Below the pieces are notes generated by a model. The model was not told the DNA's origin. It did no database searches and saw only the letters and a list, made by a program, of their open reading frames with translations. Below, in pieces: positions 1-12,860 of a stretch of DNA of 64,000 bases. The first letter of the stretch is position 1, and every line of letters starts with the position of its first letter. A program made the position numbers and the translations under genes. The stretch is from assembly GCA_000469685.2 (NCBI GenBank), contig LS997566.1:45743442-45807441 (forward strand), in the 5' to 3' direction. The DNA comes from Haemonchus contortus. Taxonomy: Eukaryota > Nematoda > Chromadorea > Rhabditida > Trichostrongylidae.

Positions 1-11
1 TTTTCCATCAG

Positions 12-2621
12 GCTATGGCTATCCCTCCCCCATAGGAACAGATCTGATTCACGTCGGCGAATATTGTCAAGGTTCGTTTTTTATTTCTACTTTCTCATTC
101 CCGGTGAATAACCTTTTTAAACGGTCCCAATTCCAGAATCGAAAGAACTTCCGCCAGATTTGAAGAGCTTTGTTGAGGATCCAACTTCAAAAGGAACCAT
201 ATACATAGCGTTTGGATCTCTTGTTAATTGGAACGCGGCCAAACCAGAGGTTTGATTCACGTGTGCTCATCAGAAAAAACTTCTTTAGGCACTTTTCTTT
301 TCAGATCATATCCACATTTTTCGATGCACTGAACATCTTTAGTGACTACAGAATCATATTCAGCTATGCAGGACCAGAGGTATGTCATTCAGAGCTAACC
401 TGCAATAAAAACATCAAATGCCCTAATAGCCCTCGTGGTGGATATCTGCTCTGAAAAGACTATGTCCGGCTTTTAATGAATGTTGACACGATATATCGAT
501 GTCGCAGGTATTACCCTTAAGCATAGGCCAGGATGTCACAACTTTATTTGGCTGACTTTTCACTTTGTCGTTTTCATTCGAGCTTGAAAGCCAAAAAAGA
601 GAGTCATCATCATCATAGCAAATGTCAGATCTCACCTAACAAGTCGTAATTCACAAGACCGGTCTATGTGTCTACAGCTTACGTTCCAACTGAGCTCTGG
701 CCTAAAATGTCTTCTGATGAGAGTGAGACTCCAACAAGGTTTGGCTTCCAAGCTCCGACGGAGATGACGAGGCCAAAACATGCTGAAGTTTCAAACAACA
801 CCTAGGATACGATGCCTAGAGTGAAGGGCGAGCTCAGGTGTTGCTGAGCTGTCACCCTCTGTAAAAATAGTTTCTTCTTCATACTTTTGATTCGTTTTGT
901 TGCTGGTAAGATCTTGCAGCAATACTTATATAAAACTCGATTCGTCTCCAAGGGTTTCCTTTTTCCTACTTTCTGGTTGAGCTTCAGAAATCCTAGGCAT
1001 CCCTGTGTACATTGCATGTATTCAGGTAAAGAATAAGAAGCCGCATGTGAAACTTCTTCGATGGGCACCACAAAACGACATACTTGCTCATAACAAGACT
1101 GTTTTATTTTTCACCCATGGCGGATTGAAAAGGTAAGGAAAGCGACTTCGAACAAGCCAGGCTCAGAGCTTACGAAAAGGCTCTTGGCCTGGTCTTCTTC
1201 TCCAATTTGTTTTGTAGAAGTAATAGGTTATACAGGTGCTGAACACGAAAGCTTAGGCCAATTTTTTCTTTCAGTATAAAAGAAGGTATTTGCTCGAATA
1301 CCCCCATGCTTTTCTTACCTTTCTTCGCGGATCAACCTCGAAATGCACTTTTCGCTCGTCGTTTGGGTATCGCTGATGTGATCTATAAAATGGTTAGGTT
1401 TTTCTTTTTATCAAACAAACTTATACTCCCATTCAAAACAGTATGTACGCGAATCCTGACCTTATAAACTGTCAGGATCCATCCCAATGCCTTTCTAATG
1501 CAAAAATCAAATAGGGAGATTGACTCGGCGAAGTTGAAGGGATTTGATGGCACGACGGGAATTCGATCATCACGGACTGTAATTGCCACACCTATTCTGA
1601 CCGCTGTTCATCCCCTCAGTGTAACTGGTATCGGCTGCACCAAAGAGCACCGTTTTCATTTCGAAACAGGCCAGATGTCGTCGAGATTCCTTCGAGTTCT
1701 CAGCATTTAGTGAAAACGAAAGCTCTAATGAAGGGGATTTAAGTTGTTTTTATTTTAGTTTGAAGTTTTTTCTTCAAAGCTGTTCCTATACCTCTATATT
1801 TAGAACATAACAAGAGAGGAACTGAGTTCAAAAATCAATCGAGTACTTACGGATACCAGCTTCGCAGTGAATACTGAAAAGGTAATATATACGGGCTTTC
1901 TTAGAAATGTCAATGGAATCTAAGGTCATAATATTTTCTTAGAACGTGAGAATTTGTATGGGGTGGGAAATAGATGGGAGAATTGGGAACTAGAAAGAAG
2001 CTGAGGTAGCGAGAAATGGGGTTCAAGAGTGAAGAAGTCGGGAGGAAAGGTGTACAAACAGAGCAATGAAAGGGTTAGAAGGAAGATTGAAGGAGGGTAT
2101 CCAAAGGAGATAAAATTGGTAAGAGCAGGAGAAAGAAAGGAATAGAAAAAATGCTGGAAAGGGCTGATGTCAAAAGGACGACGTTACAGTAGCTAATAGA
2201 AATCTTGCAGTTGACGAACTAGAGAAGAAGAAAGGGAAAAATGACAAAAAGAAGAATGTCAGTGAAGGACTGTTACCTCTCAGGAGGCAGATTAGTTGGG
2301 AGATTGCACGTGGCAGGCGGCTGGGACAGGAATACCTAGTGAGAGCTAGTGGATCGGACTTTTGTTGACACACCAACAACACAGATATTGATCTTTTGAT
2401 AACTGCCCTAAATAACTGCCTTTCAGCTTCATCGCCAATTCCTGGATCACGTCATGGATCCACTTGACTACGGATCTCGATGGATAGATCGTGTCGGAAA
2501 AATTCAGGATGAACAATGCGTGTACTATAAGAATCGAGGACGTCTACTCTCATGGATCTCATACTTGTACATCGATTTTCTTGTTGTTGTTGTTGTTTTG
2601 ATGTTGAGTATTTTGACATAA
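12..2621 (+). CDS. ugt: UDP-glucuronosyl/glucosyltransferase (UGT), 3' part
   Basis: Exons joined by phase: 12..71, 137..249, 305..379, 1026..1132, 1275..1392, 1804..1881, 2427..2621 (stop TAA). UGTs of this family (GT1) transfer a sugar from a UDP-sugar to small lipophilic compounds in the ER lumen and serve in detoxification. The second exon encodes GTIYIAFGSLVNW, the conserved start of the C-terminal donor-binding domain. Exons 4-5 encode WAPQNDILAHNKT, then FFTHGGLKS and TPMLFLPFFADQPRNA, which is the UGT signature and UDP-sugar pocket. The last exon has the MDPLDYGSRWIDRV region, then a hydrophobic stretch YLYIDFLVVVVVLMLSIL and stop, the usual single C-terminal ER anchor. All junctions are GT-AG and in phase. 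The N-terminal aglycone-binding half lies upstream of the window. Family assignment is certain; the substrate is unknown. Confidence 0.93.
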
Positions 2622-3728
2622 ATAGTTTCCAAAAATAATCAAGTTTGAGTTTCTGCTGCAGTCAGCTTCAAGTCTTCTTGAACGTGAGCTGGACGAGGTG
2701 TCTTATTCCGAAAGGCTATAAGAGAGAGACTAGTACAAAAGCTCACTTTGAATCTTTTCCTTGTTTACTACCACGAAAACATGTAGCACGGTATTTGCGC
2801 TGGGTGCTCAGCTGATCGAGGCTGAGCTTCCGCGTTCAGAGGTTTTTGAAGTTCAACATCTGAAATTTTGGAAGAATTTATTCAAACTTAGTTTCCAGAA
2901 ACAGTCAATCCGCTCCATTTCCTGAACTATCGATACACATGCTTCAATAAATCGGAGCGTTTAACGAGTAGCAACAGTCTTGAAAAACTCGCTAGCTAGC
3001 AGCTGTCTGGATAGCTCCTTATGAATCAGTGGAACCTTTTCTGCTCGGAAGGAGCTACGGATCAGATTTACACTTTTCCGGTGCAAATCTTTTGAAGTGA
3101 GAAGCAATCGATGCCTATTAGGCCTATACCAAAAGGGTTGATTGATCTGAAAATACTCCAGGTACTTCATGGTTTTCCAAACTCGCCAAGTCTAAAATGC
3201 ATTCATCAAGCTCAAAAAAGGACCGCCTTACTTCTTACTTGTGGTCGTTGCTGGTAATTGAATTGTAAGCTGACTCAACGGTTAGTCACTAATGGAACTA
3301 TTTAAACCATTTGGTTTTGTGTTACCTTCATATTCAGATCGTCGCCGGTCGTCGAAAGTTTTTCGATATATTCAGAAACAACATGAAGTTAAGGCAATGT
3401 GTTTTTGAGACTCCCAGTGTTACCTTCTCTTCGTCGGTGCTGTTTCATTCGGTTGTTTTGCGTTGTTTTGTTTACTTTACCTGTCAAATGACCTCGTAGC
3501 CAAATTTTCGACTCCACGACTCCAAACACTAAAGGTAAATACCATAAACGTCTCTATTTTGAGCTCAGAACTCGTCTATGTCTGCTTTTTCCTTTTCTTT
3601 TTACGGTACTTCCTATCTCTATACCCCTGTCCTTTAATGTCAATGATGATCATAACAATTTTTCCATGATAGTAATGGTTCCTATGTCAAATAGTGATGG
3701 GTGGGATACTAATGGGTATTTCAGATTG
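2622..3728. other. Intergenic DNA after the UGT gene
   Basis: No gene is supported here. An AATAAA at about 2946 could serve as polyadenylation signal for the UGT transcript. Short open frames on both strands (for example around 2961-3170 minus and 3311-3499 plus) have no splice context or recognisable domain. Confidence 0.5.
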
Positions 3729-4033
3729 ATGCTGTGCCTTACAATTGTATTCATTGTGCTCATCGCCACCACTACTACGGAGGCATGCAGTCGCTATCCT
3801 TACTACTACGGTGGCTGCTCTTACTGTCGTCGTGTTCGAAGCATCTCTGGGGAAGGGCAAATGGATAGCAATTCCCCAAATGGTGAAGCTATTCTGCCCC
3901 AAGTGAGTTTTATTTCCCACTAATTCGCTTGCCTCAATGGGATTTTTTCATTGCACTCATTTTTTCACTTTCTATTGAAATCGGTTTTTAGGAGGAGGCG
4001 ATCGGGCGTCCTGTGGACCGCATGAAGACTTGA
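3729..4033 (+). CDS. Small secreted Tyr/Cys-rich peptide precursor
   Basis: Two exons, 3729..3902 and 3992..4033, give a 71-residue protein. The donor is CAA|GTGAG and the acceptor TTTTTAG, phase 0. The start ATG follows ATTTCAG|ATTG, which looks like a spliced-leader trans-splice acceptor four bases upstream. Residues 1-19 form a signal peptide (LCLTIVFIVLIATTTTEA). The mature part starts CSRYPYYYGGCSYC, a compact three-cysteine Tyr/Gly motif, then a dibasic RR at 34-35 that could be a processing site, and a hydrophilic tail ending in GRPVDRMKT. A neuropeptide-like or cuticle/antimicrobial-type secreted peptide would fit; no family is recognised. A longer frame open from 3666 adds residues before the signal peptide and is less likely. 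Secretion is well supported; the function is unknown. Confidence 0.6.
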
Positions 4034-7000
4034 GTGTTCAGAGAGGAAAAAATCAACGTACACCTCAGTTTCAATGAATTCCACCATAGACAACTTTCAA
4101 AAATTGTAAATTACAATAATCAAGTAGTCTCAATGTCAATAAACTTACATTGTCAGCTACGTTGTCATACAGATGAGGATGCTCTTCTATTCCATCACAA
4201 TATATACCTAGGTGAGAAAATACGGAAAAGGTGAATTCTTGAAGCTGATCAGTCCCGTTTTTGGAATGCGCCGAGCACTCAACTCCCATTCAGAATCGTA
4301 GCGGTGTTTTGTGCGCATGTGTCCTATACAAGTGTTACTACTTCTACTGGCTTTCAGTAGTGCCTCTGAGGAGGTCTGTAATAACTGTATGAAAGATACC
4401 AAGTCGTACTTAGGGCTAGAAATCGTCTTTGAGGCATCGGGGAATTGGAACCCTAGAAAAATTACAACAGCAGTGGAGCATTGAGCTGTTGTTCAGCCAT
4501 TTTTCGCTGATATTCAACGCCGGAATGCAATTCCCACGAGATTCCGCCTATCCTTTTTGTGATAAATTTCTTTGAAGCAACCCTTGTTTTCCCGAAAGCA
4601 CTCCTTTACTGAAGAGGGAGCGTTCTGGTGTTACCTGACCTTTGAGGGTTTGCTTTCATCTTCTGAACCACCTTCGAGAACTTTCTTATCACGTTCAAGC
4701 CGCATAGCCTTTCCCCTTAGCCTCAATCTGTTCTCCTTTTTGACAAGGTAATCGTCTCTTCGCTAACAATACTAAGAAGGCTGCATACCACCATCGCGCC
4801 AATCAGGTGTCTACTTCATTGTTGTACAAGTAAAAATAATTCCAACCACTTCTCTATCCAAAATATTATTTACTACTGAAACGCTCGTTTTATGCGTATT
4901 TGAGGTTTTCGATGACCAGGGCAACTGTCTTGACAACTGCTTGGTTTTTTTTTCTCAGGGCAGTTCGCACAAGGTAGGGAAAGCTTTCAACATGCTAGTG
5001 CCGTAGTCTATTCACAACCTATATTAGTCGTTTAAAGCTATAGGGACTGCTAACTTGAAATCACTTTCTGGTTTTGAAAGCTTTCTATCGGAGTTCTTTC
5101 TGAATCTCTAGACACAAAGCCGTCATCAGCTCCAAAAACTTCTTGAAAAACCTATTTGATAGAGAGCGGCAGGAAAACTGCTGGGACGAAACTTATGCAT
5201 TAAGTAAGCAGGTCGAAATCTGCTCAACCTTTCGTGACAGCCGTATGTATGCATTAGTGGTTGGCGGAACAAGCCGTAATGTTATACCCTAGCCCATTTC
5301 CCCCTGTGTATGCATAAGAGCCCATTTCGTGGCAAGTAGGCCTTCCTACTTTATTACTGTAATAAAGTAATAGTTCTTGCAGAAGTTCCCTAGAAAGTTT
5401 TACTTGCCATTGTGGCCCAAGAAATAGAAACACAAACGGCCGTGCATCCGGCTTTCATTCGGAATCGCTACCAACCACGTCGTATTCAGGCTATGCTTAT
5501 ACTAACAACTTAATGAGAAATTTCTTCTCTGCTAAAGGAAGCCAAGTCATCAAAGTTCTAGGAAAGTCATAGATCTGCTTTTTTATGATAAGTTGATCTC
5601 TCAAATCCTTCATGAGATTGGCAGCACCTCACCTCGGAAACGAACACTTTTTTCTGCACCTTTTCGCGGCCTTCCAAGCTTCGCCCCTCTTTTCATGAAG
5701 GTTTGATTCCCACTCGTTTTCCATTCCATCGAGAATTGACGGGAGAAATATCGCGTCGCGTCCTGGCAGCAATGTGTCTTCTTCTATTAGACCGAAAAAC
5801 GTCTCCTCCCAACAGCTTTGCCAACGAACGACGGCAGTTTGAGTGATTTGCTGAAGTTTTGTGTAAGTCTCAAGTGTAAAAGGCAGCAAAAAGCCTGAGT
5901 CAAGTATTGCAAAGCCAAAAATCATTTGCTAGCATCCCACTTTAGTATTATAGTTTTTCTAACTTTGAAGGTAATAGGTAGTTCAGGCAAGGAGTATGTG
6001 GGCCAAGGTGAGCGATCAGTTTCCTCAGAGACTGATCTACCTAGAGAGCCATTGTGGCCGTTTGCTTGGCACACAGGCTTTTCGAGATCGGGCGATGGAC
6101 TCTCCCGACCGGATTTTCTCCCAGAGTTTGACACCAGGTCATGAGGTAAGCCTCCTGAGTTTGACACCAGTTCATGAGGAAAGCCTCGGATTCGGTTTGA
6201 ATCGCAACTCGACCCACGGACTACTAAAGCAGTGCCATCTACTGTCACTGCTCTTTAGCCAGCAGTCCTCTCCTAAGTTCCTGCCTAATTGGGTAAAAAC
6301 AGAACTCCTTATGGTTCAGCGTTTACGTCTCCATTTGCCATTGCCCCATTTCTGTTCATTTTAGCAGCTAGAAGGAAGTCCCCTTCATATAGAGGAACTG
6401 CTCTGGGACTTTTACCAGATGGTTCGTATGTCCCTGAGCCACGTCTCAATTGAAATCTGCCCCTCAGTTCTTCTTCATTCAACGAGAGCAGTAAAAAGGA
6501 CAAAGCCAAATGGAAGGCCCATTCAGAATTCTCACCGACTATTTTTTCCAGTGCATCGTATGCATCCAATTTGAGCATATCTCATTCTAGAATCTCAGTA
6601 AATTGACTTCCCGTGTGCCGCTCAGGACTCATTTCCATTCAAGCACAGCCACTTCCCCTTATATGGCTATTTCCCTTTGAATTCATCGTAATTCTGAGAA
6701 CGAAATCGAATATAATGATTTTTCTCTTTTGCAGAGATAATGGGTGCAGCTAAAAAGTCAAGGTGACTTTCTAAGCCCGTGTGCCTGGCGAGGGAGTTGT
6801 GCTTTCGAAGGTCAAGGAACATTTGGGCCAAATGGGTAGCCATGCAAGAGATACAGGAAATGAGCCATTTGCAACGAATCAGTCAGTCATTTCCACCCTT
6901 GGTACGGATATGCTGTTCTACTCGATCAGACCGAATATGACGTGAACCAGAGATAATTGCCGGCCTACCTATCGCCATCTCAAATGGGCCATGCTTGATC

Positions 7001-9576
7001 AGGGTGTCTAAGGCTAGCCTTGCTTCGGTTAATCGTGCTCCCCCACCCTTGAGCTAGGCCCCTCAGTATTAGGCTCATCCTTTTTTGGGAACGGTTCAGG
7101 CCAAACCATTACTGACAAGCCCAGTGTTTGGTTCAACTTAAAAAGGAATTGGCCTTGGGAGAATCTTTGCGCTGTATTTTCCTATAGTGTCGTCTACAGG
7201 TGGCTAGAAGAGCTCCAGAGCTTTTCCTTCGAATTGTTGATTTCTGAGGGTCAATCTATGTATTATACTTCCTTGGGTGTTCAGTAAGGTTCGGGACTAA
7301 GCCCAAAATCAGAGTCGATGGCCACGTAAACTGATGCTGTTGATAGCTCGGAGTGAGAGAATCATCACGGAACTGTTTTCGGATAACCCAACCCGAGCCC
7401 CTTAGATCCTACCGAAACGGAAATTCTTCGCAGGAGCCCGGTTCACACTGTAATCCAAGTGTGAGTCATTGCTCGAATTAGTGTTCAGAAGCAACATGCC
7501 TTGGATTGAATTTTTAGTCTACTGTAAGGTCACTGTAAAAGAAGAACCAGAGTATGGAATTCTACGTCCACCGTAACTTACTCTGCCCATTCAGGCTACT
7601 GTAAGATCACGGTAGGAACTCGACTCCAGCACTCAATTTTTGTACCCATCCTTTGACGGCGGCCATACCTGCCTTCACGTCTCCTAACGTAAGTGCCTAT
7701 AAAACGTTGACTGACCGTAGTCCAGTAATTTCGCGAAGTCATTCCACAACGCTAATGGCTTCGCATTGAGGTCCACTATCGCTGAGATAGACGGCTAACC
7801 ATAAAAGATCTTGCTGCGACACGTCGATGCATTTCGGATGTCATTTGATAAATGCGATAAAAAAAAACAAACGAAATGGCGTGCCTTGCATGGCTATTCT
7901 AATCACCATTCCTCAATAGCCCGTTGAGATATTTCCTGATTGAGAGGTTTTTTTTCCTGATTTACCATTATCCGCTAAAGGGCCCCTAACATTATTGCTA
8001 TACTCAATAGAATAAGTTCTAAGTTCATTACGTCAAGGACAGCTAGCAAAAATACCAGGTTCTTTGAACTACGAGTGCCGCTAGGGATGGCGAGAAGCCC
8101 CAAAGTCCAACAATCCAAGCTACCCAAATCCAAATCTGCTGTATCCTTCCTAGAGTACGCTTCCAGTAGTCCCTAGTCCTGACAGGTCCTCTGCCGGGTG
8201 TCATCACGGTGCCTTTTACGGCTGTGTTTATCTTTTTGAGGAGCTCACCTTACTAAAGAGGTTCAGATCCTTATTAGGTCTACTCTTAAACATGATTTCA
8301 GCTCTGAGCCCCACCTTGAGAAAATATTCTCCGGTATGGGTAATGTTCCGAAAAAAGTCTATACGTTTTCTCCCACAGATTTGTACTTACCTGGGAAAAC
8401 TGTTCTTTCTTCGTACATACGACGGTGTTACTCTTCGTGGGAAGAATTCCCATGAAAAATTAGCGTAATGTCACGAGTAATTTTCCCGGAGCTCGTTCTC
8501 ATAATGAAATAGAATTACGCGATGGTGCCAGTGGCGATGGTAACCCGACTGGGTGTGGACTGATATCCGCCCAGGGCAACCGACATCAGTATGTCCCGAA
8601 TGGGTTTTGAGGCTTCGTTGGAACCCTTGAAGTTTAGAGGAGTGCAGGGTTGGATGACGTAGGTCAGTAAGCTGCCCTAAGCATTACCATTATTACCTTA
8701 ACCAAGTTTGATTCGATTGTATAGCCCCATTCAAAGAGGCCTGTAAAGCCTAAGGATCGTCATTTGCATGGCGCACTTCAGGAGAAAAAAGTGCTTCGAG
8801 ACGAACTCCCTACTTATTGCTGCCTAGTGGACATGGGCATGTAACAGCTGCCTGCTAGGAAGCAAAAACAAAGCTATTCGAGTGGGTTTCCCTTTCTTTC
8901 CTGGGATGCCTCTTGAACTTTTCTATTGTGGCTCCAGCAGTGTCATAGTGCCCTTTTCATGTAAATTGCTCTCAGCAGCAGCAGCGAACATAGCAGACGC
9001 CCATTTGGTTCCTCCCTCCTCTCGCAGCTCCTAGGCTCCCTCTACTCTCGCCTCCCATCACTGCAAAGTTACTCACAACTCTTTTGAATAGAATTTATTT
9101 TTTAATAAACCCCCGTTTTTTTTCTTGGCATAATTGTCTCTTCTATCCTGCATTGCATGCAAACTTCACCGATTTTTTTCAGCCCGCATGAAACCTAATA
9201 AACACGTCTCTTGTTGTCTTTTTAGTGAATTAGATGCTGGTAGGAATCGAAATGTATTCTTTTCATTCATTGTTCTGAAATTGCTTTATTTTTTTACAAC
9301 ACGTGAAATCAAAACCTAAGAGTGGTTATTAAAAGCCTCCTAAACTAGCATCCTGAACCTTGCCCTGACCTCTGAAGAAGAGCTCCTTGTTGTCAGCTCT
9401 AAAATAGGCTGGCCTGAGGATCTTGAGGCTGGTCACTTATAAAAGGGATCAACTTAGTCCCTGATTAAATCCTACACTAGCGGAATTTATAATTAATAAG
9501 TACCTGGAATTTCAGCTTTTATTTGTCAATTTTTAAATTATTGCTCCTTGTTCTCTTTTTTTCTGGATTTCTTTAG
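4034..9576. other. Long gene-poor region
   Basis: No convincing gene is seen in about 5.5 kb. It holds a copy of an interspersed repeat at 4253-4340 (listed separately), a short direct duplication near 6125-6185 (GAGTTTGACACCAG twice, about 36 bp apart) and a near-duplicate pair at about 7518 and 7594 (TACTGTAAGGTCACTGTA against TACTGTAAGATCACGGTA). Minus-strand frames at 5629-5925 and 5922-6248 are moderately long but show no domain, no splice logic and low-complexity Ser/Gly composition, so I do not call them. Confidence 0.5.
4253..4340 (+). repeat. Interspersed repeat, GAATGCGCC family, copy 1
   Basis: This segment runs TTTTGGAATGCGCC, a short variable stretch, then CCATTCAGAATCGTAG and, further on, a CCTATACAA block. 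The same order of blocks recurs at 36552-36635 and, more diverged, at 62800-62880. Shared blocks in the same order at three distant sites indicate one dispersed repeat family of unknown class. Confidence 0.55.
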
Positions 9577-9650
9577 ATGCCCAGCTGAGCAATATTATCC
9601 AGAGCAAATCGCCGTGTTTTCGACCTTTACATTTAAGTTCTTTGCCGACA
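9577..9650 (+). CDS. Orphan coding-exon candidate
   Basis: A 74-base segment lies between a good acceptor (GATTTCTTTAG) and a strong donor (GTGAGTAAGC). Its only open frame (phase: one leading base, one trailing base) encodes CPAEQYYPEQIAVFSTFTFK followed by FFAD. The composition is unlike the surrounding AT-rich DNA and looks like genuine protein. A possible next exon is 9732..9760, after TTTTTAG and before GTAGGT, which would continue in phase as NFEKSKESKK. I cannot connect it to a start or stop and do not recognise the protein. Confidence 0.35.
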
Positions 9651-9760
9651 GTGAGTAAGCTATGGACTGGCCACTTTGAATGCTGGCAATGGGTTAGGGG
9701 AGGCGAGGCTCATTGTTTTCAACCTTTTTAGATTTTGAAAAATCGAAAGAAAGCAAAAAA

Positions 9761-12653
9761 GTAGGTAGGAGAAAGGAATAAATTTGAATCAAGATTATCT
9801 TCTCTTTTTCTTTGATGATCTCGAGCAAATTTTGACAGTGTGATAGGCGAATATTGGAAGGTAGATGTAGAATAACCTGATAAACTTCTCAAAAATACTC
9901 GAAAAATATACGATCAGGCGCTTTTAAGTAGGCTCTATGAGAGCGAGTCTGTTCTAGAAACTATCAGTTGTCGTCATCAGGCTTGCCTAGCTTTTTGCTG
10001 CTTGTGGATGAGCCACTATAAGAAGCTTCAAGTCCATTCTTCATTTACTAATGGAACATACTATCCAACAGAGGCCTTCCGCAGCGCCGGAGTTTAGCCC
10101 TCTCATCCATCCATAATCAACTTATCCAGTTCGCCAACTTCAAATCAAGGCGCACTTTCATTACTTATTCAATTTTTTATTCAATCGTTCACTCAGTTAT
10201 TTGCCTATTTATCACTTGTTAACGGATAAGTGTGTACCGTAGATGAGCAATAATGTGAACTACTGTGTTCATAATCACCATTTGCATCCCCCAGTTGTTG
10301 CCCGAAAGTTCTTAAGTCTACAACCAGTATACTCCGATGAGCGAAAAAACAAAAATTGGTGGCTATAGTTGAATGAGAACCCTACCCAAAAACAGCTCCC
10401 ACTCCTAAACAATAGCCTTCATGAATGATTAATAGGATAAGACTCGCTGAAGACGAAGAGCTGGATATTAGCCTAAACTCCATTCACAAGGAAAGAACCC
10501 TATCGTATATAGGTGAAGAGTGTGGGAGAAAGCCATCGGCTCCGTCTGTACACGGACTGAGACAACAAAGAAAGCATTCCCAGTCAAGGAAACTCTGAAC
10601 CCTCCCAATGAGTCAGGAAATAAATCGGCAGGTCAAATGCGCAAGGAGTCACCTAAAAATGGTTTACCCTGCCAACTTATTCCCCTGACACTGATAACGT
10701 CTTAAGGCCTGTTCCTTGGCACCTCACAGCTCCTCCATCACACCCCATCCGGGAGGCGTGTCTTCGCCCGTACCCACCGAAAACAGATAAATCTCCCTGT
10801 AAGTGACAGCTTTGAAATGAGAGCCGCTAAAAGGCGTTAAATCCGTCAACGGCCATAACTAACCGAATTCCATTGTCCCACATATCCAATTACCGACCGG
10901 ATGAGAATGAGCAGGCCAGCGGCAATGGCGATGATGCTGTTGTTGCCGGCTGATGCCGAGTTGTTCGGTTCCAGTCAGACCAAAGATTGGTCACTCGCTT
11001 GTGCTGACTGCTGCCCGCTTACTCGTAGTCTCCCACTCCTTCAACCTCCTTAACTTCTCAAAAGTAAACGGACACATCGGTTCTTAGAAAGAGATCGTTC
11101 CTGTACGTCATTTTTGGACACGACCCGCCACATATTCAACTTTTACCTGGGATTGCAGAGCTGTTCGGGTGAGTCCTGGACCGGGGAAACGTCTTATGAT
11201 TATGGTAGGACTCTAAGTCCATGCTAATGATAAGTGAACTGCATCCAGAACCCATGATTACTACTGACACCACAGTCTTCCCTGCTAGCATGCGAGAAAG
11301 TGCACAACGAGCCTAGCTCTCAGCCCTAGTCCCATGGGACGTTGCCTTGTGCCAGGTCCCTGTTGGCCTCTGAAGATGAACGCGTTCCACCGGAAAGTTT
11401 ACATTATTTTTCGAAAACATATTTTCGAATTCGGCCTATGTTTATTTCTGTGGGATGGCAGCTCACCCAGAAAATGTATCTTCTGCTGGAATCGACATTC
11501 ATTCACAACTTTGGTACTTTCTATTCAGTCTTAACTAAACCGTGGTCCCTTTTTGATCTGATAAATGTATCGTGCATGTCAACTTTGAGCTTCCATTCTA
11601 TCAAATACACATTATAATACAAAAAATCCAAAATAAGTGCAGATACACAGTATGCTTCCATGTAAAAGGAGAATTTGCGATTTTCTGTCACCCACTGGTG
11701 CCCAATCCTCTTCAAAGAATTCGTCAAAAGTCTGACTTAAATCCTAAACCGATGTTACCATCAGAGCAGCTCATTTGAGTGTAAACGGGCCACTACTCCG
11801 AAGCATTTTCTGGTTTCACACCCCAGAAGTGAAGTTCAAAAAACGAACGACAAATTTCAATTCTTTGTATTGATAAAGTGCCTATTTTGGAACTGCGTCA
11901 TGCAATCCATCCCTCCTCAGATTTTCAAAGCGATATGTGTATTTATAAGTTTTGTAAAATGTTTAACAGCATCCCACCAAGCGTTCGAGCCTATACTATC
12001 ACTCCTATTCAGTCCTTGACAAGTTCTCGTGGATATGGCCAACCTATTAAGCCAGACAATCCTTGACCTAGTAACTATACTGGCAAAACGCTCTTTGTAG
12101 AAATAGAGCTCTATCTTCATTTCCCATAAATACCACTGCTTCCCTGTCATTAGCAACAATCTGCTCTTCTACTTTCTGTAATGAATGCGATCCTGCAAAA
12201 GAAGGAGAGTCTGCTTAATTAGAGTTACAAGAATTGCCTTCTGACGTGCCGGGATAATGAAAGCGAACCCCCAAGTGACTTGGAAACTAGTGGTATCCAC
12301 TGAGAAGTGGCTCTCAGCATTGCAGCTCTGTCCAGAGGTCTCAATGGTTCGTATGTAGTTTTGTTCAACTCCAAACTTTCCATTTTTACTGTGAATTTTT
12401 ATGTTTATGTTTGAGCTTAGAGCTTTTATGTTAATGTTTACCTTCCCCAACATCCATGCCACTTACCACTTTATTGCTGTGATGTTTCTTCCCTCCTAGG
12501 CCTTGATAAGTGCCCCTGCAGGAAGCGTTTCATGCAAAAAATACATAAATGAATATAAGTGCAAATGCAACATTACAAGAGTACGTAAGAGTAAGTTGCA
12601 CGCGAAGGTTGTGAATTGAATTTCACTCGTACTTTCTCCCTGTTTTCAAGTAG
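9761..12653. other. Intergenic or intronic DNA without a supported gene
   Basis: Several short open frames are present. One at about 10520-10705 (+) and overlapping frames on both strands at about 10900-11053 look partly protein-like, but none has a start, splice sites and stop that fit together. If the exons at 9577 and 12654 belong to one gene, this is its intron. Confidence 0.35.
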
Positions 12654-12860
12654 GAAAACAAGGACCACGACTTCCAGCAGAAAAAAATTCAGAGGCTAGC
12701 AGAGACTATTGAAAAGCTCGCAATGCCTGTGAGAAAGACGCAGAGAAGGTGAACCTTAACTCGGCCACTAAAACTGTTATCTAGTCCTACTAACAATCCT
12801 TCCATCGTCCATGTCCTAAATGAGGAGTGCGAGCTTTCAAGAGGAGTTGCAGCATGTCAG
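12654..12860 (+). CDS. Two linked coding-exon candidates
   Basis: Exon-like segment 12654..12748 (acceptor CAAGTAG, donor GTGAAC) encodes ENKDHDFQQKKIQRLAETIE then KLAMPVRKTQR. It ends with two bases that join segment 12785..12860 (acceptor TTATCTAG, donor GTGAAG) to give S, then PTNNPSIVHVLNEECELSRG and VAACQ. Phases agree. The intervening intron would be only 36 bases, short even for a nematode, which lowers confidence. The first part looks like an amphipathic helix. The family is not recognised and the gene's other exons were not found. Confidence 0.35.

Noticed and set aside
5922..6248. 108-codon minus frame with an internal repeat (PHELVSNSGG / PHDLVSNSGR)
   Set aside because: The internal repeat reflects a short DNA duplication at 6125-6185; no domain, start context or 3' signal.
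10878..11053. GC-rich segment with a hydrophobic run on the minus strand (NNSIIAIAAGLLILI) and a signal-peptide-like ATG frame on the plus strand (MRMSRPAAMAMMLLLPADA)
   Set aside because: The two readings compete for the same DNA. The minus frame has a stop right before it and no acceptor; the plus frame of 50 codons has no splice sites or known family.
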